Positions 33,819 to 42,636 of a DNA stretch of 64,000 bases are shown here, piece after piece (position 1 is the stretch's first letter; each line of letters opens with the position of its first letter). Source of the stretch: Streptomyces barringtoniae (GTDB taxonomy: Bacteria > Actinomycetota > Actinomycetes > Streptomycetales > Streptomycetaceae). The notes below the pieces were generated by a model that searched no databases, had not been told where the DNA came from, and saw nothing but the letters and a program-made list of their open reading frames with translations. Position numbers and translations under genes: made by a program. The stretch covers positions 124,001 through 188,000 of the forward strand of contig NZ_JAJHNP010000002.1 of assembly GCF_020819595.1 (NCBI RefSeq), given 5' to 3'.

Positions 33819-34493
33819 ATGGCACGGGCAGCACTTCTCGTCCTGGCCGACGGCCGCTTCCCCGCCGGGGGCCACGCGCACTCCGGCGGGGCGGAGGCCG
33901 CCGTCAAGGCGGGCCGGATCACCTCCGCCGCGAACCTGGAGGACTTCTGCCGGGGCCGGCTGCACACCGCCGGGCTGGTCGCGGGCGCGCTGGCCGCCGC
34001 CGCCGTACTCGGTGTGGATCCGGGGGACTTGGACGCGGCGGCGGACGCCCGTACGCCGTCGCCCGCACTGCGGACCGCCGCGCGCAGGCTGGGGCGGCAG
34101 CTGATGCGGGCGGCCAGGGCCGGCTGGCCCTGCGACGAACTCGACGCGCTGGCCCGCCGGTTCCCGAAGGGCGCGCACCAGCCGGTGGTCCTCGGTCTGG
34201 CCGCGCGGGCGGCCGGGCTGGGGCCGGACGACGCGGCGTACTGCGCGGCGTACGAGAGCGTGAGCGGTCCGGCGACGGCCGCAGTCCGGCTCCTGAGCCT
34301 CGACCCGTTCGACGCGACCGGTGTGCTGGCCCGGCTCGCGCCGGAGCTGGACCGCGTCGCGGTGACGGCGGTGGAGGCGGCGCGGAGGGTGCCCGACGAG
34401 GGTGTCGATGCGCTGCCGGCCGCGTCGGGGCCGTTGCTGGAGGTCGGTGCGGAATGGCATGCGGCCTGGCCCGTACGGCTGTTCGCGTCGTAG
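33819..34493 (+). CDS. ureF: Urease accessory protein UreF
   Basis: A 224-residue all-helical chaperone (LLVLADGRFPAGGHAHSGGAEAAVKAGRI at the N-terminus, ESVSGPATAAVRLLSLDPFDATGVLARLAPEL near the end). UreF bridges UreD and UreG and gates GTP-dependent nickel insertion into UreC. It starts 10 bases after ureC. Between it and ureG lies a Streptomyces dispersed repeat. Confidence 0.93.
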   Translation: MARAALLVLADGRFPAGGHAHSGGAEAAVKAGRITSAANLEDFCRGRLHTAGLVAGALAAAAVLGVDPGDLDAAADARTPSPALRTAARRLGRQLMRAARAGWPCDELDALARRFPKGAHQPVVLGLAARAAGLGPDDAAYCAAYESVSGPATAAVRLLSLDPFDATGVLARLAPELDRVAVTAVEAARRVPDEGVDALPAASGPLLEVGAEWHAAWPVRLFAS

Positions 34494-34527
34494 CCATCAC
34501 CCCCCCCGCGCCCCTACTCTTCCCGTC

Positions 34528-34608
34528 CTCCAGGGGCTCCGCCCCCTGGACCCCCGATCGGCCTGAACGGCCTCGCCCTCGCACGCCGGACAGTCTGATT
34601 GACGCCGG
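34528..34608. repeat. Streptomyces dispersed repeat inside the urease operon
   Basis: It contains the hairpin CCAGGGG-(6)-CCCCTGG (34530-34549), then ACCCCCGATCGGCCTGAACG, GCCTCG and CGCCGGACAG. This is a string I know to recur in many Streptomyces intergenic regions. It occupies most of the 141-base gap between ureF and ureG, where coupled genes would be expected to touch. It may weaken or process the message. Confidence 0.6.
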
Positions 34609-34634
34609 ACCCGGCTGAAAACGGAGCCACTGCC

Positions 34635-35312
34635 ATGCACCTCGACCACACCCACTCCGGCCCCGCCGCCCTCAGCGCGGACGCACACCGTCCCGACGGC
34701 TCGCACCGCGCCCTGCGCATCGGGCTCGGCGGCCCGGTCGGATCCGGGAAGACGGCCACCGTCGCCGCGCTCTGCCGGGCCCTGCGCGACGAGCTGTCGC
34801 TGGCCGTCGTCACCAACGACATCTACACCCGTGAGGACGCCGAGTTCCTGCTCCGGGAGGCCGTGCTGCCACCCGAGCGGATCACGGCCGTGGAGACGGG
34901 CGCCTGCCCGCACACCGCCATCCGCGACGACATCTCCGCCAACCTCGAAGCCGTGGAGGACCTGGAGGACGCGGTCGGCCCGCTGGATCTGATCCTCGTC
35001 GAGTCCGGCGGCGACAACCTCACCGCGACCTTCTCCAAGGGGCTCGTGGACGCACAGATCTTCGTGATCGACGTGGCCGGCGGCGACGACATCCCACGCA
35101 AGGGCGGCCCTGGCGTCACCACCGCCGACCTGCTCGTCGTCAACAAGACCGATCTCGCCCCGTACGTCGGCTCCGATCTCGCCCGGATGGCCGCCGACGC
35201 CAAGGACCAGCGGGCCGAACTCCCCGTGGTCTTCCAGTCGTTGCGCCGCGAGCGGGGCGTCGCCGACGTGGCGGCCTGGGTGCGCGAGCGGCTTGCCGCG
35301 TGGACGGCATGA
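34635..35312 (+). CDS. ureG: Urease accessory GTPase UreG
   Basis: A 225-residue SIMIBI GTPase. P-loop [13 protein letters not shown] lies at about residue 31, the metal motif CPH in [13 protein letters not shown] at about 95, and the guanine motif [14 protein letters not shown] at about 171. A His-bearing N-terminus (MHLDHTHSG) may help bind nickel. UreG carries Ni and powers its delivery to UreC. The stop overlaps the ureD start as ATGA. No ureE is present, and UreG may take over nickel supply. Confidence 0.96.
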   Translation: MHLDHTHSGPAALSADAHRPDGSHRALRIGLGGPVGSGKTATVAALCRALRDELSLAVVTNDIYTREDAEFLLREAVLPPERITAVETGACPHTAIRDDISANLEAVEDLEDAVGPLDLILVESGGDNLTATFSKGLVDAQIFVIDVAGGDDIPRKGGPGVTTADLLVVNKTDLAPYVGSDLARMAADAKDQRAELPVVFQSLRRERGVADVAAWVRERLAAWTA

Positions 35313-36076
35313 CGGCCACCGGGGTCCGGGCGGACGCGCGGATCGTGGCCCGCGCCGACGGCCGCGGCGGCACCGCGCTGCCCGTACTGGACGGCGACGG
35401 CCCGCTGGCCCTGCGCCGCACCCGGTCCGCCGGCTGCGAGGCGAGGGTCATGGTCGTCGGCGCGATGAGCGGCCCGCTCGGCGGCGACCGGTTCTCCCTC
35501 ACGGCGAGCGTGACGGAGGGCGCCCGGCTGCACGTCGGCTCCGCCGCCGCCACCCTCGCCCTGCCCGGGCAGGCCAAGGGCGAAGCCCGTTACGACGTAC
35601 GGCTCGACGTGGCCGACGACGCCGAACTGCACTGGCTCCCGGAGCAGTTGATCTCGGCCCGCGGCAGCGACCTGCACGTCACCACCCGCGCCGAACTCGC
35701 CGCCGGAGCCCGGCTCGTGCTGCGCGAGGAGCAGGTGCTCGGGCGGGCGGGGGAGGAGCCCGGGCGGCTCACCAGTCGCCTGACCGTGCGGATCGCGGGA
35801 CGTGCGGTGCTGGACCAGGAACTGGCCTGCGGGCCCGGGGCGCCGGGGGGCTGGGACGGACCGGCGGGGCTGGCGGGGCACCGTGCGGTGGGTCAACTGG
35901 TCGTCGTGCGACCCGAGTTCGCGGGGCATCCGGTCGAGCCCCAGCTGCTGGACGAGTGTACCGCCCTGATACCGCTGGCCGGTCCGGCAGCACTGGTCAG
36001 CGCCGTGGCACCGGACGCACTGCGGCTGCGACGACTCCTGGACGCGTCACTGGCAAGTCTCGACGGGCGAACGTGA
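35309..36076 (+). CDS. ureD: Urease accessory protein UreD/UreH
   Basis: A 255-residue protein ([58 protein letters not shown]). It is the scaffold that binds UreC and, with UreF and UreG, forms the nickel tunnel. ATG 35309 overlaps the ureG TGA by 4 bases, and an in-frame GTG at 35300 is less likely. Last gene of ureABC-FGD. Confidence 0.93.
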   Translation: MTATGVRADARIVARADGRGGTALPVLDGDGPLALRRTRSAGCEARVMVVGAMSGPLGGDRFSLTASVTEGARLHVGSAAATLALPGQAKGEARYDVRLDVADDAELHWLPEQLISARGSDLHVTTRAELAAGARLVLREEQVLGRAGEEPGRLTSRLTVRIAGRAVLDQELACGPGAPGGWDGPAGLAGHRAVGQLVVVRPEFAGHPVEPQLLDECTALIPLAGPAALVSAVAPDALRLRRLLDASLASLDGRT

Positions 36077-36195
36077 CCATCCGTTTATCGGATTGGTAAA
36101 GATGACAGGCACCCCCTGTTCTCAGACGGCTCACAGCCGAGAGGATCCCCGAACTGACCACTCGCAGTGATCCTGATGTAGGGGGAGGGGCCCAC

Positions 36196-37794
36196 TTGAG
36201 GGACAACAGACCGAAGAGCCGCCTGCTGGCGCTCGGTTCGGCCGGAGCACTCGTCACCGCCACCCTGATCGCCGGTGCCGTCACGGCGCCCGCGGCCAGC
36301 GCCGCCGGCCGGACCGGCCAGGACCGGGAGGCCCAGGGCGCCGCCGTCGCCGCCGCCCGCGCCGCCAAGGCCGGCATCGACTGGCAGGACTGCCCGGCCG
36401 ACTGGGGGCTGGAGAAGCCCATCCAGTGCGGCTGGGTCAGCGTGCCGCTGAACTACGCCCACCCGTACGGCAAGCAGATCAAGCTCGCCGTGGACCGTAT
36501 CGGCAACACGGGAACCAAGGAGGAGCGCCAGGGCGCCCTCGTCTACAACCCGGGCGGTCCGGGCGGCTCCGGCCTGCGCTTCCCGCGCCGGGTCACCACC
36601 AAGAACGCCGTCTGGGCGAACGTCGCCAAGGCCTACGACTTCGTCGGCTTCGACCCGCGCGGCGTCGGCCATTCCGCGCCCATCTCCTGTGAGGACCCGC
36701 AGGAGTTCGTGAAGGCGCCGAAGATGGACCCGGTGCCGGACACCGAGGCGGACAAGACGGCCCAGCGCAAGCTGGCCCGTGAATACGCGGACGGCTGCCT
36801 GGAGCGCACCGGCCAGGCCATGCTCCAGCAGATGACCACGCCGAACACCGCCCGCGACCTGGACGTCATCCGCGCCGCCCTGGGTGAGAAGAAGCTCAAC
36901 TACCTCGGTGTCTCCTACGGCACCTACCTCGGCGCCGTCTACGGCACCCTCTTCCCGGGCCACCTGCGCCGCATGATCGTGGACAGCGTGGTCAACCCCG
37001 CCCGCGAGAACATCTGGTACCAGGCCAACCTGGGCCAGGACATCGCCTTCGAGGGCCGCTGGAAGGACTGGGAGGACTGGGTCGCCGCGAACGACGCCGC
37101 CTTCCACCTCGGCACCACCCGCGCCGCCGTCCAGGCCAAGTGGCTCGAACTGCGCGCCACCGCCAAGAAGAACCCCATCGGCGGGGTCGTCGGCCCGGCC
37201 GAGCTGATCTCCTTCTTCCAGAGCGCGCCGTACTACGACTCCTCGTGGGTGCCGGTCGCCACGGTGTTCGGCAAGTACTTCGCCGGTGACACCAAGGCGC
37301 TGGTCGACGCCGCCGCGCCCGACCTGTCGAACACGGCCGGCAACATCTCCGCCGAGAACGGCAACGCCGTCTACACGGCCGTCGAGTGCACCGACGCCAA
37401 GTGGCCCACCAGCTGGAAGAAGTGGGACCGGGACAACACCCGGCTCAACGCGGACTACCCGTTCATGACCTGGGCCAACGCCTGGATGAACCTGCCCTGC
37501 GCCACCTGGCCGGTCAAGCAGCGGACCCCGGTCGACGTGAAGACCCACAAGGGCCTGCCGCAGGTGCTGATCGTGCAGTCCACCCGGGACGCGGCCACCC
37601 CGTACGAGGGCGCCGTCGAACTGCACTCGCGGTTCCAGGGCTCCCGGCTGATCACCGAGAAGGACGCGGGCTCGCACGGTGTGACCGGCCTGGTCAACCC
37701 CTGCATCAACCAGCGCGTCGACGCCTACCTGCTCGACGGCAAGCTGGACGGCGCGGACGTGACCTGCGGCCCGCACGCCACGCCCAAGCCGTGA
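36196..37794 (+). CDS. tap: Secreted tripeptidyl aminopeptidase, alpha/beta hydrolase S33
   Basis: A 532-residue exported serine peptidase. TTG 36196 follows GGGGAGGGG by 5 bases. The signal peptide ends near residue 36 (LLALGSAGALVTATLIAGAV ... ASAAG). The oxyanion motif is NPGGPGGSG at about residue 117 and the nucleophile lies in LGVSYGTYLGAVYG. The TAP-like C-terminal domain contains VLIVQSTRDAATPYEGAVEL (Asp) and KDAGSHGVT (His). Such enzymes remove tripeptides from propeptides of secreted proteins. A strong terminator follows. Confidence 0.93.
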   Translation: MRDNRPKSRLLALGSAGALVTATLIAGAVTAPAASAAGRTGQDREAQGAAVAAARAAKAGIDWQDCPADWGLEKPIQCGWVSVPLNYAHPYGKQIKLAVDRIGNTGTKEERQGALVYNPGGPGGSGLRFPRRVTTKNAVWANVAKAYDFVGFDPRGVGHSAPISCEDPQEFVKAPKMDPVPDTEADKTAQRKLAREYADGCLERTGQAMLQQMTTPNTARDLDVIRAALGEKKLNYLGVSYGTYLGAVYGTLFPGHLRRMIVDSVVNPARENIWYQANLGQDIAFEGRWKDWEDWVAANDAAFHLGTTRAAVQAKWLELRATAKKNPIGGVVGPAELISFFQSAPYYDSSWVPVATVFGKYFAGDTKALVDAAAPDLSNTAGNISAENGNAVYTAVECTDAKWPTSWKKWDRDNTRLNADYPFMTWANAWMNLPCATWPVKQRTPVDVKTHKGLPQVLIVQSTRDAATPYEGAVELHSRFQGSRLITEKDAGSHGVTGLVNPCINQRVDAYLLDGKLDGADVTCGPHATPKP

Positions 37795-37811
37795 CCGGGA
37801 TCGTACGGTGA

Positions 37812-37844
37812 CGAGGGGCGGCCGGGCTCTCCGGCCGCCCCTCG
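37812..37844 (+). terminator. Strong hairpin terminator after tap
   Basis: A perfect 14-bp stem (CGAGGGGCGGCCGG / CCGGCCGCCCCTCG) with loop GCTCT starts 18 bases after the tap stop. It is the most stable hairpin in the window. Confidence 0.75.
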
Positions 37845-37859
37845 CTCATGCCACGGCCG

Positions 37860-38059
37860 CGGCGCGGGTCCGTGGAGACCGCGAAAGACCTGTCGGCACC
37901 GGGCTCGTGGGTGAAGAGCGCCTCGCCGCACTCGAGGCCGAGTGCGCACGACTGGTCGCACTCGGCGCGGTACGCGTGCGACTACTGCGTGCCGATGGCT
38001 TCGACGAGTCGTGCCTCGCGATGCGGGACGTCGAGGGCAACGAGTTCTGTCTCGACTGA
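37860..38059 (+). pseudogene. VOC-domain protein remnant
   Basis: One frame reads LVGEERLAALEAECARLVALGAV, then ADGFDESCLAMRDVEGNEFCLD and a TGA at 38057-38059. This is the C-terminal quarter of a glyoxalase-like protein, with the usual D-x-EGNEFC ending. The first three quarters and any start are missing. The 5-prime edge is approximate. Confidence 0.7.
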
Positions 38060-38066
38060 TCCGGAA

Positions 38067-39092
38067 TCACCCTTCGGTGTCCGCGGCGTCCTCGGCCGGG
38101 TAGTCGAACAGGTCCGGATACGCCCGGGCGAGGAGCGGAAAGCCCTCCCGCCAGTCCCGCCCGGCGAGCGCCTGCGTCAGCCACTCGACCGTCTCCGGCA
38201 GGCTCTCGGCGTAGGAGACCACCGGACGGTAGTCCAACTCCCGCTGGGCGGCCGACATGTCGAAGACGACCGGCAGTGGAACCGACCATGGCGTCCTCCC
38301 CACGGAACCCTCGGGAGGACCGTCCAGCAGTGCCGTCTCCGTCTCCACGCCCATCACCGCGTCGATCGCCGCCCCGATCCCGGCCACCGTCGGCGCCTCG
38401 CCGTCACAGGCGTTGAGTACCCGCGTACCGGGCCGGGCCGCCGCCAGCCGGACGAGCTCGGCGATGTTCCGGGCGCTCGACGGATGGAACCGGCTCTCGC
38501 CCCGGTACGACAGCACGCGCCTGCGTCTGCCGTCGAGATTCCGCTTGACGAAGTACAGCTCACGGGCCAGCGGACTGTACGGCCCGTGCACCGCGCCCGG
38601 CCGCAGCACGGTCACCGGCAACCGGTCGGCGGCCGCGAGGAGTCCGTGTTCCAGAGCGGCCTTGCGGGTGCTGTACGACGCCTCGCCCGGGGCCACCGTC
38701 GGCTGGGTCTCGGGGACCGGCACCGGGTAGGCCGGGAAGCCGTCCGGCTCGTGCAGCGTGTCGAAGTTCCGGCCCTTGCGGTCGTCGTACACGGACACGC
38801 TGGAGATCACGACCGCCGAGCCGACACGGCCCGCGAGGGACGTCAACTGCCGGGCGTGCGCGGCATCGTACGCGACCACGTCGACGACCAGGTCGCAGCC
38901 GTCGCCGACCACCGCGGCCAGGGCCGCGTCGTCGGAGCGGTCCAGCCGGACCGTGCATACCTCCTCGCCCCACGCCCGGTCCCGGCCGCCGCCCCGAGAG
39001 GCCGCCGTCACCTCCCAGCCGTCCCGTACCAGCGCCGCCACCGTCGGACGGCCGATCTGCCCGCTCGCCCCGATCACCAAAGCCCTCTTCAT
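38067..39092 (-). CDS. NAD-dependent epimerase/reductase (atypical SDR)
   Basis: A 341-residue atypical short-chain reductase. The Rossmann loop GASGQIGRPTVAAL lies at residues 8-15. A weakly matched active-site region follows, with SVSVYDDRK and SYSTRKAALE (Tyr-x-x-x-Lys as YSTRK at about residue 141). GAVHGPYSPLARELYFVKR and PSSARNIAELVRLAAA match the epimerase C-terminal half. It may act on nucleotide-sugar or lipid substrates. No neighbouring gene shows the pathway. Confidence 0.88.
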   Translation of the reverse strand: MKRALVIGASGQIGRPTVAALVRDGWEVTAASRGGGRDRAWGEEVCTVRLDRSDDAALAAVVGDGCDLVVDVVAYDAAHARQLTSLAGRVGSAVVISSVSVYDDRKGRNFDTLHEPDGFPAYPVPVPETQPTVAPGEASYSTRKAALEHGLLAAADRLPVTVLRPGAVHGPYSPLARELYFVKRNLDGRRRRVLSYRGESRFHPSSARNIAELVRLAAARPGTRVLNACDGEAPTVAGIGAAIDAVMGVETETALLDGPPEGSVGRTPWSVPLPVVFDMSAAQRELDYRPVVSYAESLPETVEWLTQALAGRDWREGFPLLARAYPDLFDYPAEDAADTEG

Positions 39093-39154
39093 ACGGCGAG
39101 CCTAGGCACGCCGGCCGCCCGGTCGGCGGCCCTTCTGCCGTCGGCAGAGGCGGC

Positions 39155-39880
39155 TCAGCCGAGCGGCGCCCGCGGGAACCTGCGCTCCCTGGTGCCCTTC
39201 TCGGCGGCCTGCCGCTCCTTGACGACGGCCGCGTACTCGTCGACGTACTCCTGCTCGGACAGCGTCAGGATGGAGTACATGATCTCGTCCGTGACGGCCC
39301 GCAGGATCGCCTTCTCCTGCTCCATGCCGGCATAGCGGGAGAAGTCGAGCGGCTTGCCGAAGCGGATGGTGACCGGGCGGATGTGCGGGATGACCTTCCC
39401 CGGCGGCTGGGCCTCGAACGTGCCGATCATCGCGCACGGCACGACCGGCACCCCGGCCTTCAGTGCCATCACCGCGACGCCGACCTTGCCCTTGTAGAGC
39501 CTGCCGTCGTGCGAACGGGTGCCCTCCGGATAGATCCCCAGCAGCTCGCCCCGGCGCAGCACCTTCAGACCCTCGCGGATCGCCGCCTGCCCCGCATCCT
39601 TGCCCGAGCGGTCCACCGGGATCTGTCCGGCGCTGCGGAAGAAGAACGCGGTGAGCCGGCCCTTGAGCCCCGGTCCGGTGAAGTACTCCGCCTTGGCGAG
39701 GAAGGTGATCCGGCGCCTGAGCATCGCCGGCATCAGGAAGTGGTCGGAGAAGGACAGATGGTTCCCGGCGACGATCGCGGGGCCGGAGTCCGGCACGTTC
39801 TCCAGGCCCTCGATCCGGGGCCGGAAGAACAGTCTCAGCAGGGGACCCAGCAGCACGTACTTGAGCAGGTAGTAGAACAC
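39155..39880 (-). CDS. 1-acylglycerol-3-phosphate acyltransferase (PlsC-like)
   Basis: A 241-residue membrane-associated acyltransferase. Motif I is GNHLSFSDHF (H-x4-D at about residue 41), motif II AGQIPVDRSGKDAG, motif III YPEGTRSHDG (about 118) and motif IV GVPVVPCAMIG. The N-terminal 20 residues form a hydrophobic anchor (YYLLKYVLLGPLLRLFF). It should acylate lysophosphatidate in phospholipid synthesis. Streptomyces have several paralogues. Confidence 0.92.
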   Translation of the reverse strand: MFYYLLKYVLLGPLLRLFFRPRIEGLENVPDSGPAIVAGNHLSFSDHFLMPAMLRRRITFLAKAEYFTGPGLKGRLTAFFFRSAGQIPVDRSGKDAGQAAIREGLKVLRRGELLGIYPEGTRSHDGRLYKGKVGVAVMALKAGVPVVPCAMIGTFEAQPPGKVIPHIRPVTIRFGKPLDFSRYAGMEQEKAILRAVTDEIMYSILTLSEQEYVDEYAAVVKERQAAEKGTRERRFPRAPLG

Positions 39881-40050
39881 GGCTCGCTCCTCACGTCACC
39901 GGCTCCGCTTGGAACCGGCGCTCCCCAGGCCAGATCATCACCCCGGGCATGGGCTGATGTGCACCTGTCGTCATCTGTAGCCATGTTCAGTCGGTCTCAT
40001 GCTGACCCATTGCGGAGTGTACTGATAGGTAGTCAGGACCTTTCAGCGCC

Positions 40051-40323
40051 GTGGGGTTGGGCACCGAGGAGGCCGTCCGGATCGGGGCGGCCTGCGACGC
40101 GGTCGTGGTGGGCTGCGGCTTCGGCCTCGGCGAGGCCAATGCCGTGGTGCTCGTCGGTGTCCTGCCGCCGCTCATGTCGAGGTCCCGGTTTGCCGCCGGG
40201 TTCACCGAGAGCGTCGGCCTGTACCTCGCGAGCCGGCGGATCCGTCCGGCGGCGCGGGAGCTGAGAACGACCGACCGCGCAGTCCCCGGGATCCGCTGTG
40301 ACGAGCACCCTTGCCCCCACTAA
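40051..40323 (+). CDS. Doubtful small open frame
   Basis: A 90-codon frame without a recognised domain (ACDAVVVGCGFGLGEANAVVLVGVLPPLMSRSRF in its middle, shown as span). It has gene-like base bias but no ribosome site, and its last codons run into the large palindrome at 40314. It could be a remnant of a longer gene. The rest of the gap 39881-40436 shows nothing else except the operator. Confidence 0.25.
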   Translation: MGLGTEEAVRIGAACDAVVVGCGFGLGEANAVVLVGVLPPLMSRSRFAAGFTESVGLYLASRRIRPAARELRTTDRAVPGIRCDEHPCPH

Positions 40324-40355
40324 TCAAACATACTAGTCTGTTTGATTAGTGGGGG
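40314..40355. promoter_or_regulatory. Large palindromic operator of the quinone oxidoreductase gene
   Basis: Perfect 17-base arms CCCCCACTAATCAAACA and TGTTTGATTAGTGGGGG surround TACTAGTC. The inner block ATCAAACA-TACTAGTC-TGTTTGAT recurs as ATCGAACA-TACTAGTT-CGTCTGAT in front of the tetR gene at 43208-43248 with identical spacing. It is therefore very likely the site of that TetR protein, placed 82 bases before the oxidoreductase ATG. Confidence 0.8.
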
Positions 40356-40436
40356 AAACTTAGAGCCCTGCGCCGGAATCCATGCCGTACGGCGCTTCCC
40401 GCCGGCGGGGCGACCACCATGAGAGAAGAACGACCC

Positions 40437-41423
40437 ATGCGTGCACTGGTCCTGGAAGAGTTCGACACCCCGCTGGTCCTCAAGGACATCGAGAAGCCCA
40501 GTGCCGGCCCCGGCCAGATCCTGGTCCGGGTCAAGGCCAGCGGCGTCAACCCGCTGGACACCAAGATCCGGGCGGGCAAAGCCCCCCACGCCAAGCGCAC
40601 CCTGCCCGCCGTACTCGGGCTGGACCTCGCCGGGGTGGTCGAGCAGGTCGGCGAAGGGGTCACCGGCTTCGCTCCCGGCGACGAGGTCTACGGCATGGCG
40701 GGCGGCGTCGGCGACCTGCAGGGCTCGCTCGCCGAGTACGCCGCCGTCGATGCCCGGCTGCTCGCCCGCAAGCCGGCCTCGCTCAGCATGCGGGAGGCCG
40801 CGGCGCTGCCGCTGGTGGTCATCACCGCCTGGGAGGGACTCGTCGACCGGGCACAGGTCCGCGAGGGCTACAAGGTCCTCATCCACGGCGGCGCCGGCGG
40901 CATCGGGCAGGTCGCCGTCCAGATCGCCCGCGCCCGCGGCGCCGAGGTCTACGCCACCGGGTCCGCGCGGAGCCTGGAGACCATCCAGCGACTGGGGGCG
41001 ACCCCGATCGACTACACCACTGCGACGGTCGAGGAGTACGTCGCCAAGTACACCGGCGGCGACGGCTTCGACGTCATCTTCGACACCGTGGGCGGAAAGA
41101 CCCTCGACGCGTCCTTCACCGCGGCACGCACCTACACCGGCCATGTGGTCAGCGCCCTGGGCTGGGGCACCCACAGCATCGCCCCGCTCTCCTTCCGTGG
41201 TGCCACCTACTCGGGCGTCTTCACCCTGCTGCCCCTGCTCACCGGCCGTGGCCGCGAGCACCACGGTGAGATCCTGCGGGAGGTCGCCGCCCTGGCCGAC
41301 AGCGGGTCGCTCAAACCCGTTCTCGATCCGCGCCGTTTCACGCTGGACACCGTCGCCGACGCCCACGCCGCGGTGGAGGCCGGGGCTGCCACCGGCAAGG
41401 TTGTCGTTGACGTCGAGGCGTGA
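40437..41423 (+). CDS. Zinc-independent quinone oxidoreductase-like MDR dehydrogenase
   Basis: A 328-residue medium-chain reductase (MRALVLEEFDTPLVL). The NADPH Rossmann motif is VLIHGGAGGIGQVAVQIARARGAEV at about residue 147. The catalytic-zinc ligands of true alcohol dehydrogenases are missing, as in quinone/enone reductases (SGVNPLDTKIRAGK, GLDLAGVVEQVG). ATG 40437 follows AGAGAAGAA, and an earlier in-frame ATG at 40419 is less likely. It is probably de-repressed by electrophiles or quinones through the TetR protein encoded at 42629. Confidence 0.9.
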   Translation: MRALVLEEFDTPLVLKDIEKPSAGPGQILVRVKASGVNPLDTKIRAGKAPHAKRTLPAVLGLDLAGVVEQVGEGVTGFAPGDEVYGMAGGVGDLQGSLAEYAAVDARLLARKPASLSMREAAALPLVVITAWEGLVDRAQVREGYKVLIHGGAGGIGQVAVQIARARGAEVYATGSARSLETIQRLGATPIDYTTATVEEYVAKYTGGDGFDVIFDTVGGKTLDASFTAARTYTGHVVSALGWGTHSIAPLSFRGATYSGVFTLLPLLTGRGREHHGEILREVAALADSGSLKPVLDPRRFTLDTVADAHAAVEAGAATGKVVVDVEA

Positions 41424-41468
41424 CTCCCGAGGTCGGGCGGGAGTCACCAGGCGCCGCCGGGTCCCTGG

Positions 41469-42296
41469 TCAACTCCGGGCGAAGGCCAGCAGATCGGTGT
41501 CGAACGTGTCCTTGAAGGGGGCAACCATCGACAGCCCGTGCGGGGCCCCTTCATAGACCGTGAACCGCGCGTCCTTGACGATCTTCGACGACTTCTCGCC
41601 GGCGGCCACGATCGGGACGATCTGGTCGTCGCTGCCGTGCACGATCCAGGTCGGGATGTCGAACCGTTTCAGATCCTCCGTCAGATCGGTCTCGGAGAAC
41701 GCCTTGACGCAGTCGTAGGCGCCCTTGATGCCCGCCTGCATCGACCACAGCCAGAACGCGTCGCGCGTGCCCTGCGACACCTGGGAACCCGGTCGGTCGG
41801 CGCCGTAGAAGGGCGCGCTGAGGTCTGCGTAGAACTGCGAGCGATCGGTGGCGACGCCCTGGCGGATCTCGTCGAACACCTCGCGCGGCAGGCCCTCGGG
41901 ATTGGCGTCGGTCTTCAGCATCAGGGGAGGGATGGCGCCGAGCAGGACGGCCTTGGCGACCCGGTCGGTGCCGTACTTCCCGATGTAGCGGGTCACCTCG
42001 CCGCCACCGGTGGAGTGGCCGACGAGGATGATGTCGCGCAGGTCGAGCTTCTCGATCACTTCGGCCAGGTCGTCGGCGTAGGTGTCGAGGTCGTTGCCGT
42101 TCCAGGTCTGCGAGGAGCGTCCGTGCCCGCGTCGGTCGTGCACGATGGCCCGGAACCCGTTGTCGGCCACCAACTGGGCCTGTGGATCCCATGCATCGCC
42201 GTTCAACGGCCAACCGTGGCTGAACACGACCGGCCGGCCCGTGCCCCAGTCCTTGTAGAAGATCGAAGTGCCGTCCTTGGTGGTGACGAAAGACAT
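41469..42296 (-). CDS. Alpha/beta hydrolase, non-haem chloroperoxidase/perhydrolase type
   Basis: A 275-residue serine hydrolase. Oxyanion [14 protein letters not shown], nucleophile [10 protein letters not shown] (Ser about residue 97), acid [10 protein letters not shown] and base EGAPHGLSM are all intact. The GHSTGGGE elbow and the N-terminal [13 protein letters not shown] are typical of cofactor-free haloperoxidase/perhydrolase-like esterases. GAGAGG lies before ATG 42296. It converges on the oxidoreductase, and both lie between the two TetR palindromes, so they may form one detoxification locus. Confidence 0.92.
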   Translation of the reverse strand: MSFVTTKDGTSIFYKDWGTGRPVVFSHGWPLNGDAWDPQAQLVADNGFRAIVHDRRGHGRSSQTWNGNDLDTYADDLAEVIEKLDLRDIILVGHSTGGGEVTRYIGKYGTDRVAKAVLLGAIPPLMLKTDANPEGLPREVFDEIRQGVATDRSQFYADLSAPFYGADRPGSQVSQGTRDAFWLWSMQAGIKGAYDCVKAFSETDLTEDLKRFDIPTWIVHGSDDQIVPIVAAGEKSSKIVKDARFTVYEGAPHGLSMVAPFKDTFDTDLLAFARS

Positions 42297-42578
42297 GTCC
42301 GGGGAATCCTCTCGCTGAGTCGGCCGGACACGGTGACCGCGGGGATTCCGGCGCTGCCGGCAGCTCGCGGAGCCGTTGTCCATCGAGGCCCGCGCCCGCG
42401 GTGTCGTGCGGTGGAAGCGGCATGTGGGCCCAGTCTGCTGCGGGCCCGGAGGGGCGGGGACGTCAACTCTCGCCGCCACCACCACGCTAGCCGAACGAGT
42501 TGCCGCAGGCACTTCAAGCTGCATGCCGGATGGCCAGGGGCGATCGGCTTCGTGTTTCGTCCACCGGGACGCCGGATT

Positions 42579-42636
42579 CAGGTGTCGGCCGTACTCAGGT
42601 GTCGGCCGTACTCAGGTGTCGGCCGTACTCAGGTGT
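42579..42636. repeat. 17-bp tandem repeat, 3.4 copies, spanning the tetR stop codon
   Basis: Three exact copies of CAGGTGTCGGCCGTACT (42579, 42596, 42613) and a partial CAGGTGT. The tetR stop codon (42629-42631) falls at the junction of the third copy and the partial copy. The rest of the gap 42297-42578 holds no gene or signal I can support. Confidence 0.95.

Noticed and set aside
31862..33967. A 701-codon open frame antisense to ureC
   Set aside because: Long antisense frames are normal opposite GC-rich genes. It has no domains or ribosome site, and ureC on the other strand is complete.
40314..40355. Terminator or transposon end
   Set aside because: The perfect palindrome could be either, but the same core recurs before tetR with identical spacing, no transposase is near, and it lies upstream of a gene, so an operator explains it better.
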